Source: DRGV01 sp018903055 [NCBI: bacterium]
Lineage (GTDB): Bacteria; UBP18; UBA7526
DNA: 6,540 bases
Direction of reading: 5' to 3'
Assembly: GCA_018903055.1 (NCBI GenBank)
Contig: JAHIPW010000145.1
Coordinates: forward strand, 1 to 6,540
In this document: piece after piece, positions 1-5,429 of the stretch
Position numbering within the stretch: the stretch's first letter is position 1
How the letters are laid out: each line of letters begins with the position of its first letter
Position numbers and translations under genes: made by a program
Notes under the pieces: model-generated
Database searches by the model: none
Told to the model about the DNA's origin: nothing
Seen by the model: only the letters and a program-made list of their open reading frames with translations

Positions 1-83
1 AACGGCGCACTTCGTTCTCCGCCGTTGATGATTAAGTATTAATCAATTTGATGCTCTCTAGAATGTCAGCGAAGCGCATTCTG
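1..83. other. Leader region with three consecutive hairpins
   Basis: Three inverted repeats follow one another upstream of the first gene. Hairpin 1 pairs AACGGCG (1-7) with CGCCGTT (20-26) around a 12-nt loop containing CTTCG; it abuts the window edge, so its stem may extend leftwards. Hairpin 2 pairs TGATTAA (29-35) with TTAATCA (39-45) around a 3-nt loop. Hairpin 3 pairs AGAATG (60-65) with CATTCT (77-82), and its interior holds the very stable mini-hairpin GCGAAGC (69-75). None is followed by a T run, so none looks like an ordinary intrinsic terminator. They may be the tail of an upstream gene's 3' region, a leader structure, or decayed palindromic repeats. The pairing is seen directly; the role is unknown. 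Confidence 0.45.
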
Positions 84-100
84 TAATCTGTGATTAAAGA

Positions 101-107
101 AAGGAGG
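101..107 (+). promoter_or_regulatory. Strong ribosome binding site that sets the start of the GNAT gene
   Basis: AAGGAGG lies 9 bases before the ATG at 117. The frame is also open from a GTG at 90, but that codon lies upstream of this site, so the ATG at 117 is the better start. Confidence 0.8.
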
Positions 108-116
108 GAGTTTGAG

Positions 117-842
117 ATGAGAAAAGAGCCACCGGAGAAGGTATCACAGGAGAAGATAACCTTTGATGTCAGGGAGCTGGAGCCGCTCTTGAGTCCACCC
201 CTAATGAAGGTGAAACCATTTGCCCCAGCCTGGGTCAGACTTAAGAATGGAGAGAATCTGCTCATCAGGCCAGCAAAGAAGAGCGAGGCGCCTCTACTCT
301 TAAATTATGTGAAGAAGATGATCGACATAGACCACGACTTCTATGATATTGTAGGAGTGAGGGTCTGCGCCGAGATCTTAGGCTGGTATAGGAACAGGCT
401 GAAGGATCCCTATCAATTCCTGGGGCTCATCAATGGTGAAATGGTGGGCTTTGTCAATGGAAGGCTCATGAATGAGGACATAAACATCAGCCTCCACACC
501 ATGGCCTTCAAGAGGGGCCTGAGGATCGGGGCGATCTTATACTATGCCAAGTGTGAATACGCATTTGAGACCCTGAAGCAGAAGGAGTTCTGGGCCACCT
601 ACGAGAGTTATAACGGCCTGAAAAGGTGGGGGATCGGCATGGCCCAGCCTTCCTATCCCTGGCCAGATTATCAGCATGAACTGGGAGGGGCAAGGGTCTT
701 TTACATGACCCAAAAATACTGGTCAACAGTAGTCAAACAGTATCTACTGGACATGATTGGCACTACCTTGAAGAGGCCGGTACCTAAGGATTTATTGAGA
801 AAGAATGTAAGGCTTAAGATTCCCAGGGAAGTAGCTATTTGA
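117..842 (+). CDS. GNAT-like N-acetyltransferase domain protein
   Basis: The 241-residue product reads as a soluble GNAT-type acyltransferase, a fold that moves an acyl group from acyl-CoA to an amine. The acceptor cannot be told. Residues 1-40 are a charged, Pro-rich leader. The fold starts at about 45 with a beta strand and the family-like phrase LLIRPAKKSEAPLL (48-61). A hydrophobic strand with LGLINGEMVGFV (102-113) follows. A Gly-containing turn, RGLRIGA (133-139), stands where GNAT proteins bind the CoA pyrophosphate, followed by a helix (140-153). The turn is not a perfect R/Q-x-x-G-x-G/A match. The C-terminal part (about 157-205) is rich in Trp and Tyr and may shape the acceptor pocket. 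There is no signal peptide or membrane segment. The last four bases overlap the next gene's start, so the two are probably translated together. I do not recognise a named family member. Confidence 0.65.
   Translation: MRKEPPEKVSQEKITFDVRELEPLLSPPLMKVKPFAPAWVRLKNGENLLIRPAKKSEAPLLLNYVKKMIDIDHDFYDIVGVRVCAEILGWYRNRLKDPYQFLGLINGEMVGFVNGRLMNEDINISLHTMAFKRGLRIGAILYYAKCEYAFETLKQKEFWATYESYNGLKRWGIGMAQPSYPWPDYQHELGGARVFYMTQKYWSTVVKQYLLDMIGTTLKRPVPKDLLRKNVRLKIPREVAI
825..831 (+). promoter_or_regulatory. Ribosome binding site for the TTG-started nuclease gene
   Basis: AGGGAAG ends 7 bases before the TTG at 839, inside the end of the GNAT gene. It supports the TTG start. The first in-frame ATG (codon 49) would remove the conserved N-terminal Cys motif. 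Confidence 0.5.
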
Positions 843-1744
843 AGAGTGAGCAAAGCGATTTTTTTAAGCATCTCTTCGGTGGAGAGAAGTCATTACCAAA
901 GTCAGAGAAGAAGATCCTGGTCTTGAGTTATTCCCAGATAAGCACTTACCAGCAATGTTCCCTTAAGTATAAGTTTCAGTATATGGAGAAAAGACCCTCC
1001 AAGCCCAGTCCCCACTTGGATTTTGGAAACACCATCCATAATACCCTGAAGGAATTTCATCAAAACTTTGATCTTAGGAAAGCAAGCCCTTTTAGAAGTA
1101 ATCCGGCCCCAAAGGGGACGGATGCCTCCGATGAATATTGGGGGACTTCTAACGGGGTGAACCTTGAAGACCTACTGGAACTCTATGAAAAGAACTGGGT
1201 GGCCGAGGGCTACGAGAGCCGGGAGCAGGAAGAAGAGTTTAGGAGAGAGGGGGAGAGGATGCTTAAGAATTATTATCAGACAGCAATAAAGAATCCTAAT
1301 CTTCCTCTTTATTTAGAAGAAAGCTTCAAGTTTCGGATAGGAGATTGCGAGATTTGGGGAAAGATCGATAGGATCGATAGGCTTCCTGATGGAGAATGGG
1401 AGATCATAGACTATAAGGCAGGTAAGAGAAGAATAAAACAGGTAGGATTAGAAGCCGACCTAAATCTTTTGGAGATTGACGAGAGCTTCCAATTATCCCT
1501 CTATTATCTGGGTTGTAAGAATAAATTTGAAAAGGTTCCAGAGAAGGTGAGCCTCTACTATCTAAAGTATAATCAGAAGATAAGTGCCGCCAGGAGACCA
1601 GAGCAGTTGAGGGACGTGGAGAGGATTGTGGATCAGGTTGCCTCCCAGATCAGGGAGAAGAAGTTTGAACCGAAGAAAGGTCCCTTATGTCCCTGGTGTA
1701 GTTATAAAGAGCTCTGTCCAGCCTTCAAGGAAGCTCTTCTATAA
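839..1744 (+). CDS. PD-(D/E)XK nuclease, RecB/Cas4-like, with probable Fe-S cluster
   Basis: This 301-residue protein belongs to the PD-(D/E)XK exonuclease superfamily (RecB/AddB C-terminal and Cas4-like), which cuts DNA ends in repair and recombination. Visible motifs, in order: SYSQISTYQQC (30-40) with Cys40; FGNTIH (62-67) with His67; KIDRID (175-180) with metal-binding Asp177; IIDYKAG (189-195) with Asp191 and catalytic Lys193; QLSLYY (218-223) with the Q-x3-Y helix; and CPWCSYKELC (284-293). Cys40 with Cys284, 287 and 293 is the four-cysteine set that holds a 4Fe-4S cluster in AddB and Cas4. All key residues are present, so it should be active. Residues 85-105 appear to be an extra segment encoded by a palindromic element. 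The TTG start overlaps the previous stop as TTGA. With no helicase or cas genes nearby, its partner and substrate are unknown. It is followed by a 102-bp spacer before polA. Confidence 0.85.
   Translation: MKSEQSDFFKHLFGGEKSLPKSEKKILVLSYSQISTYQQCSLKYKFQYMEKRPSKPSPHLDFGNTIHNTLKEFHQNFDLRKASPFRSNPAPKGTDASDEYWGTSNGVNLEDLLELYEKNWVAEGYESREQEEEFRREGERMLKNYYQTAIKNPNLPLYLEESFKFRIGDCEIWGKIDRIDRLPDGEWEIIDYKAGKRRIKQVGLEADLNLLEIDESFQLSLYYLGCKNKFEKVPEKVSLYYLKYNQKISAARRPEQLRDVERIVDQVASQIREKKFEPKKGPLCPWCSYKELCPAFKEALL
1092..1152 (+). repeat. Palindromic element inside the nuclease gene, three-way junction fold
   Basis: The 61 bases pair almost completely. The outer stem is TTAGAAGT (1092-1099) with ACTTCTAA (1145-1152). 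Inside it, arm I pairs ATCCG (1101-1105) with CGGAT (1119-1123), then after one G-A mismatch CCCC (1107-1110) with GGGG (1114-1117) around AAA. Arm II pairs CCTCCGAT (1125-1132) with ATTGGGGG (1137-1144) around GAAT, using two G-U pairs. Only two junction bases (1100, 1124) are unpaired besides loops and the mismatch. The element encodes residues 85-105, rich in Gly, Pro, Ser, Asn and Asp. This segment lies between the helix ending near LKEFHQNF and NLEDLLELYEKNW, a stretch I expect to be short in relatives. The best analogy is the Rickettsia palindromic elements, which insert in frame in genes. No target duplication is obvious. Confidence 0.65.
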
Positions 1745-1834
1745 GAGTCTAAATCTTATTAGAAAGCTTTCTCTTTTACTATTCTTTGCTTGTCACTTCA
1801 TATCATGCCTCCCCTTTCCCCCTCTTTAGAAAAT

Positions 1835-1840
1835 TAGGAG
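1835..1840 (+). promoter_or_regulatory. Ribosome binding site of polA
   Basis: TAGGAG ends 6 bases before the ATG at 1847 and fixes the polA start. The 102 bases between the nuclease stop and this ATG hold no convincing gene, promoter or terminator. They do hold a loop-less 12-bp palindrome at 1761-1772. Confidence 0.75.
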
Positions 1841-1846
1841 TTCTTT

Positions 1847-4513
1847 ATGACCAAGAAGAGACTCTTCTTAATCGATGGGAATGCCTATATCCATAGGGCC
1901 TTCCATGCTTTACCTCCTTTCACTACCTCTCGAGGAGAGATGGTGAATGCGGTCTATGGCTTTATCAGGATGCTACTAAAGACCCTAAAGAAAGAGTCCC
2001 CGGACTATATGGCGGTTTGTTTTGACTATCCGGCTCCCACCTTCCGCCATAAGGAATATAGAGAGTATAAGGCCACCAGGAAGAAGTCTCCGGACGAACT
2101 GAAGAATCAGATTCCTCTGACCCATGAGATCGTCAGAGCATTAAACTTAGCTCTCTTTGAAAAGGAAGGATATGAAGCAGATGACCTAATTGCCACCCTT
2201 TCCGAAAGAGCGAAGAAAGAAGGAATAGAGACCGTCATTGTTACCGGGGATAAGGATGCTCTGCAGTTGGTCGATAAATCTACCTCAGTCTTAAATGAAC
2301 CCAAAAATATCCTATATGATGAGAAAGAAGTAAAGGAAAGAATAGGCGTTACTCCTGAACAGATAACCGATTTTATGGCTCTCATGGGTGATCAATCGGA
2401 TAATGTTCCCGGAGTAAGAGGGGTAGGACCCAAGACCGCTACTCAACTTATCCAGAAGTATGGAAATATCGAAAATTTATATCACCACTTAGATGAAATA
2501 GAAGGGAAATTAAAAGAAAGGCTAAAGGATTCAAGGGAAAATGCCTTTCTCTCGAAGAGATTAGTTATCTTGGAGAGGAACGTTCCCTTAAAGTATGAGA
2601 TTTCCCACTGCAAAATAAAACCACCCAAGAGAGAAGAACTTCTGGGCCTTCTCCACAGATTAGAATTCCGGAGTCTCATCGCTGAACTGGTTACCACTAG
2701 AGAAGAAAAACGGGTTAGCTACTCCGCCATCCTTTCCAAGGATGATCTTGAGAAACTACTAAAGGATTTAGGGAAAGCCCCCTTAGTTTCTGTTGACTTT
2801 GAGACTACGGGAAAGGACCCCATGGTCGCCTCTCTGGTAGGCATTTCTTTATCCCTAAAGCCTTTCTCTGCCTATTACATTCCCCTCACCCATTCCTATC
2901 TTGGGGTCCCGAAACAACTGGATAGGAAATATGTTTTGGGAGAATTGAAGCCCATTCTGGAGAATGAGAGAATAAGGAAGTATGGACAGAATATAAAGTA
3001 CGAGATCATTCTTTTAAAGAGAGCGGGAATAGATTTAAAAGGAATATATTTCGATACCATGGTGGCCTCCTACCTTCTGAACCCGGCGAAGTTAAACCAC
3101 AACTTAGGTGATATTGCCATTGAATATCTGGGACATAAGATGACCCCGATAGGCGAATTAATTGGCAAAGGCAAGAAGGAAATTACCATGGACCAGGTGG
3201 AGATTGAAAGGGTTACTCCCTATGCCTGTGCCGATGCAGACATCGTCCTTCGCCTGGCAGAGATCATGGAGCCGAAATTAAAAGAAAAAGGCTTAGAGGA
3301 ACTCTTTCATAAGGTGGAGATGCCTTTGGTAGGAATACTGGCAGAGATGGAGATGGATGGGGTTCTCATTGATAAGGAGTATCTTGGATCTCTCTCAAAG
3401 GAATTTGCTTTAGAACTAAAAAAATTGGAGAAGAAAATCTACTCTCTGGCGGGAGAGGAGTTTAATATTAATTCTCCCAAGCAGCTTTCCTATATCCTAT
3501 TTGAGAAGTTAAAACTTCCGGTAATAGAGAAGACCAAGACCGGATACTCTACAAAAGAGGCGGTCCTAAGAGAACTAGCCCCAAATCATAAGTTACCTAA
3601 TCTACTCATCAAATATCGGGAACTGGCCAAACTCAAGTCAACCTACATCGATGCCCTACCCCTTCTCATTAATTCCCACACCGGAAGGGTCCATACTTCC
3701 TTCAATCAGACAATAACCGCTACCGGAAGGCTTTCTTCCTCTGAACCTAATCTTCAGAACATTCCCATAAGGACAGAATTGGGAAGGAAGATTAGGAAGG
3801 CCTTCATTCCTCAAAAGGGCTACATTCTATTGTCTGCCGATTACTCCCAGATAGACCTCAGGGTCTTGGCTCACATTTCAAAGGACGAAGCCTTAAGGGA
3901 CGCCTTTTTCAAGGATGAGGATATTCACTCCCGAACAGCCTGTGAAATCTTCGGTCTCTCGAAAGAAGAGGTTACTCCTGAATTACGCCGTATGGCAAAG
4001 ACCGTAAACTTCGGTCTCTCCTATGGCATGAGCCCCTTTGGCCTCTCCAGGGATTTAGGTATCTCATTAAAAGAAGCCGAGAAGTATATCACCAAGTACT
4101 TTGAGAGATATAGCGGGGTGAAGAAGTATATTGAAGAAATCATCGAAGAAGCAAAGAAGAAGGGATACGTTACTACGTTACTTAAAAGGAGAAGATATAT
4201 TCCAGAGATAAATCACCCGGACCCCAGGCTCTCTAATTTTGCTAAAAGAGCAGCCATTAATACCCCCATACAAGGGACATCTGCAGATATCATTAAGGTG
4301 GCCATGCTTGAGATAAGTGAGAGAATAAAGAAAGAGGCACTGAAGACTAAGATGATTATTCAGATCCACGATGAGCTCTTATTTGAAGTTCCAGAGGATG
4401 AGGTGGGGAAAATATCGAGATTAGCCAAGGAGATTATGGAGGGAGCAATAGAGTTAGAGGTTCCCATAAGGGTTGATATAAAGACAGGAAGGAACTGGGC
4501 AGAAATCCAATAA
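1847..4513 (+). CDS. polA: DNA polymerase I
   Basis: Full-length family A polymerase of 888 residues (E. coli 928, Geobacillus near 876). It fills gaps and removes RNA primers in replication and repair. The 5' nuclease domain (about 1-290) keeps its metal-binding acids: Asp10 in LIDGN, Asp60, Asp112-113 in YEADDLI, Asp135 and 137 in TGDKDA, and Asp182 and 185 in GDQSDNVPG, followed by the helix-hairpin-helix VRGVGPKTA. The 3'-5' exonuclease domain (about 295-480) has ExoI Asp317 and Glu319 in VDFET, ExoII GQNIKYE (380-386), and ExoIII Tyr459 and Asp463 in YACAD, so proofreading looks retained. The polymerase domain (about 485-888) has motif A SADYSQIDLR with Asp665, the O helix with Arg714, Lys718, Phe722 and Tyr726, and motif C QIHDE with Asp842 and Glu843. 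Two residues are uncommon: Asp670 where E. coli has Glu710, and Glu386 where E. coli has Asp424. The downstream spacer is a large palindrome ahead of coaE. Confidence 0.98.
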   Translation: MTKKRLFLIDGNAYIHRAFHALPPFTTSRGEMVNAVYGFIRMLLKTLKKESPDYMAVCFDYPAPTFRHKEYREYKATRKKSPDELKNQIPLTHEIVRALNLALFEKEGYEADDLIATLSERAKKEGIETVIVTGDKDALQLVDKSTSVLNEPKNILYDEKEVKERIGVTPEQITDFMALMGDQSDNVPGVRGVGPKTATQLIQKYGNIENLYHHLDEIEGKLKERLKDSRENAFLSKRLVILERNVPLKYEISHCKIKPPKREELLGLLHRLEFRSLIAELVTTREEKRVSYSAILSKDDLEKLLKDLGKAPLVSVDFETTGKDPMVASLVGISLSLKPFSAYYIPLTHSYLGVPKQLDRKYVLGELKPILENERIRKYGQNIKYEIILLKRAGIDLKGIYFDTMVASYLLNPAKLNHNLGDIAIEYLGHKMTPIGELIGKGKKEITMDQVEIERVTPYACADADIVLRLAEIMEPKLKEKGLEELFHKVEMPLVGILAEMEMDGVLIDKEYLGSLSKEFALELKKLEKKIYSLAGEEFNINSPKQLSYILFEKLKLPVIEKTKTGYSTKEAVLRELAPNHKLPNLLIKYRELAKLKSTYIDALPLLINSHTGRVHTSFNQTITATGRLSSSEPNLQNIPIRTELGRKIRKAFIPQKGYILLSADYSQIDLRVLAHISKDEALRDAFFKDEDIHSRTACEIFGLSKEEVTPELRRMAKTVNFGLSYGMSPFGLSRDLGISLKEAEKYITKYFERYSGVKKYIEEIIEEAKKKGYVTTLLKRRRYIPEINHPDPRLSNFAKRAAINTPIQGTSADIIKVAMLEISERIKKEALKTKMIIQIHDELLFEVPEDEVGKISRLAKEIMEGAIELEVPIRVDIKTGRNWAEIQ

Positions 4514-4517
4514 AGAT

Positions 4518-4671
4518 GGTTACTACGCCCCGATATTATCGGGGCTGTTACTATAGGTTACTACGCTTTCCACCTCTTCGGTGGACCAGCCGAAGAGGCT
4601 GGCGCTGTTACTACCGGTTGCTTTGTAACTGATAGTAACTGTTTCGTAACCGCTAGTAACTGTTAGTAACC
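4518..4671 (+). repeat. 154-nt composite palindrome between polA and coaE
   Basis: The spacer folds on paper into one long interrupted stem. GGTTACTA (4518-4525) pairs with 4664-4671, GTTACTA (4547-4553) with 4654-4660, and GGTTAC (4556-4561) with 4646-4651. GCTGTTACTA (4604-4613) pairs with 4633-4642 with one T-T mismatch and one G-U pair. CGGTTGC (4615-4621) pairs with 4625-4631 around TTT. The left arm carries three side hairpins: GCCCCGAT/ATCGGGGC (4527-4545), CCACC/GGTGG (4570-4584) and CCAGCC/GGCTGG (4586-4602). Left-arm GTTAC units thus match five right-arm GTAAC units. A T5 run (4672-4676) follows directly, so the element might act as a terminator or attenuator before coaE. A REPIN-like mobile palindrome is the other explanation. 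It is not CRISPR: units are short, inverted and not separated by regular spacers. Confidence 0.75.
4570..4602 (+). other. Twin hairpins with complementary loops
   Basis: CCACC (4570-4574) pairs with GGTGG (4580-4584) around TCTTC, and CCAGCC (4586-4591) pairs with GGCTGG (4597-4602) around GAAGA. The loops are exact complements. Including the flanking stem bases, CCTCTTCGG (4573-4581) and CCGAAGAGG (4590-4598) are perfect reverse complements. The RNA could form two small hairpins with kissing loops or one 9-bp hairpin with an 8-nt loop. It sits as a side branch in the larger palindrome. Confidence 0.6.
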
Positions 4672-4676
4672 TTTTT
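4672..4676 (+). terminator. Possible terminator T-tract after the composite palindrome
   Basis: TTTTT directly follows the closing strand TAGTAACC of the long stem. The closing helix is long-range and moderately AT-rich, and the T run is only five, so efficient termination is doubtful. Partial read-through attenuation from polA into coaE is possible. Confidence 0.25.
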
Positions 4677-4677
4677 G

Positions 4678-4683
4678 AAGGAG
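4678..4683 (+). promoter_or_regulatory. Ribosome binding site of coaE
   Basis: AAGGAG ends 6 bases before the ATG at 4690 and lies just 3' of the composite palindrome and its T run. Folding of the palindrome should leave the site exposed. Confidence 0.8.
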
Positions 4684-4689
4684 TAAAGG

Positions 4690-5304
4690 ATGTTGGTAGT
4701 TGGCCTGACCGGCGGCATAGCATCTGGGAAGAGCGTAGTAAGCAAGACCCTTAAAGAGCTTGGCCTGCCGATAATCGATGCTGATCTGATTGCCCGGGAA
4801 ATGGTAAGACCAAACGAAGTGGGTTATAGAGATATTGTGGACCATTTCGGAAAAGGGATTCTTAATCCAGATCAGACCATTAATAGAAGAAAATTGGCTA
4901 AGATAATCTTCAGTGATTCTAAAGAAAGAGAAGGACTCAATTCCATCCTTCATCCCAGGATAGTTGAAAAGATCAAAAGGAGAATAAGGGATTTTAAAGA
5001 AAGAGGAGAGAGAATAGTTATCCTGGATGCCGCTCTCTTAATAGAAGCCGGAGAATTATCTTTAGCCGATAAACTCATTGTAGTTACCGTAAGTCCTAAG
5101 ATTCAAGTCAAGCGCCTGGTCCAGAGGGATCATTTGACAGAGAGAGAGGCCAAAGAACGCATCGCCACCCAGATGCCCCTCTCTGAAAAGGTGAAATTGG
5201 CCGATTATGTCATTGATAACAGTGGATCGGCTAAGAAGACCATAAGGAGAACAAAAGAGGTCCATGACCAGCTGTGTTTGACAATTACCGATAAAAAAGA
5301 GTAA
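4690..5304 (+). CDS. coaE: Dephospho-CoA kinase
   Basis: CoaE phosphorylates the 3'-hydroxyl of the ribose of dephospho-CoA with ATP, the last step of coenzyme A synthesis, in the cytoplasm. The 204-residue length matches the family (E. coli 206). The P-loop is GGIASGKS (8-15), preceded by the family's beta strand. IIDAD (28-32) supplies the acidic pair Asp30 and Asp32. LHPRI (87-91) and ILDAALLIEAG (111-121) are typical of the CoA-binding and central sheet regions. KRLVQRD (141-147) gives the Arg residues of the lid. RIATQMPLSEKVKLADYVI (157-175) and DNSG (176-179) complete the signature. All expected residues are present. The start is set by a good ribosome binding site. A likely promoter for rho lies in its last codons. 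The polA-coaE-rho order looks like housekeeping synteny, not a functional pathway. Confidence 0.97.
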   Translation: MLVVGLTGGIASGKSVVSKTLKELGLPIIDADLIAREMVRPNEVGYRDIVDHFGKGILNPDQTINRRKLAKIIFSDSKEREGLNSILHPRIVEKIKRRIRDFKERGERIVILDAALLIEAGELSLADKLIVVTVSPKIQVKRLVQRDHLTEREAKERIATQMPLSEKVKLADYVIDNSGSAKKTIRRTKEVHDQLCLTITDKKE

Positions 5305-5307
5305 AAT
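5278..5307 (+). promoter_or_regulatory. Probable sigma-70-type promoter for rho
   Basis: A perfect TTGACA -35 box (5278-5283) sits in the last codons of coaE. After 18 bases comes TAAAAT (5302-5307), a 5-of-6 match to TATAAT that overlaps the coaE stop. Transcription would start near 5314 and give rho a leader of about 115 nt that contains both heptamer arrays. This is inferred from consensus matching only. Confidence 0.5.
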
Positions 5308-5332
5308 ATTATACCACTGAGAACATAGAAGA

Positions 5333-5360
5333 GGCCACAAGTCACAGGCCACAGGCCACA
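5333..5360 (+). repeat. Tandem 7-bp repeat GGCCACA, four copies
   Basis: Four contiguous heptamers: GGCCACA (5333), AGTCACA (5340), GGCCACA (5347) and GGCCACA (5354). On the minus strand they read TGTGGCC, which matches the consensus of the next array on the plus strand. The array lies in the coaE-rho spacer. Its function is unknown. Confidence 0.8.
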
Positions 5361-5364
5361 GAAA

Positions 5365-5399
5365 AGCTTGTAGCTTGAGGCGTGCAGCTTGCAGCTAAT
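5365..5399 (+). repeat. Tandem 7-bp repeat AGCTTGN, five degenerate copies
   Basis: Five contiguous heptamers: AGCTTGT (5365), AGCTTGA (5372), GGCGTGC (5379), AGCTTGC (5386) and AGCTAAT (5393). Read in another phase they are TGTAGCT, TGAGGCG, TGCAGCT, TGCAGCT, close to TGTGGCC on the opposite strand of the neighbouring array. The two arrays thus form a degenerate inverted pair with period 7, separated by GAAA. A further exact pair, CCACAGAA (5356-5363) and TTCTGTGG (5404-5411), encloses the second array. Confidence 0.7.
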
Positions 5400-5419
5400 G
5401 AAGTTCTGTGGTTACAGTT

Positions 5420-5426
5420 GAGGTGA
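5420..5426 (+). promoter_or_regulatory. Ribosome binding site of rho
   Basis: GAGGTGA lies 3 bases before the ATG at 5430. It pairs with the extended anti-Shine-Dalgarno sequence, so the short gap is acceptable. Confidence 0.7.
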
Positions 5427-5429
5427 AGA

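Noticed and set aside
859-865. T7 run near the start of the nuclease gene, possible slippage site
   Set aside because: The frame is intact on both sides and no alternative product would be gained.
872-883. 12-mer CTCTTCGGTGGA shared with 4574-4585
   Set aside because: About one such exact repeat is expected by chance in a window this size, and this copy lies in ordinary coding sequence.
1761-1772. Perfect 12-bp palindrome AGAAAGCTTTCT
   Set aside because: It has no loop and no T-tract of terminator type; it could be an operator or chance, with no second copy to support it.
1775-1806. Possible polA promoter (TTTACT ... TATCAT)
   Set aside because: The boxes match only partly and the spacer of 20 is too long; no better pair was found in the spacer.
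1626-1829. Short plus-strand open frame across the end of the nuclease gene
   Set aside because: It overlaps the nuclease C-terminus in another frame, and its start has no ribosome binding site.
4518-4671. CRISPR-like repeat array
   Set aside because: Units are 5-10 bp, occur in both orientations and lack regular unique spacers; pairing explains their order.
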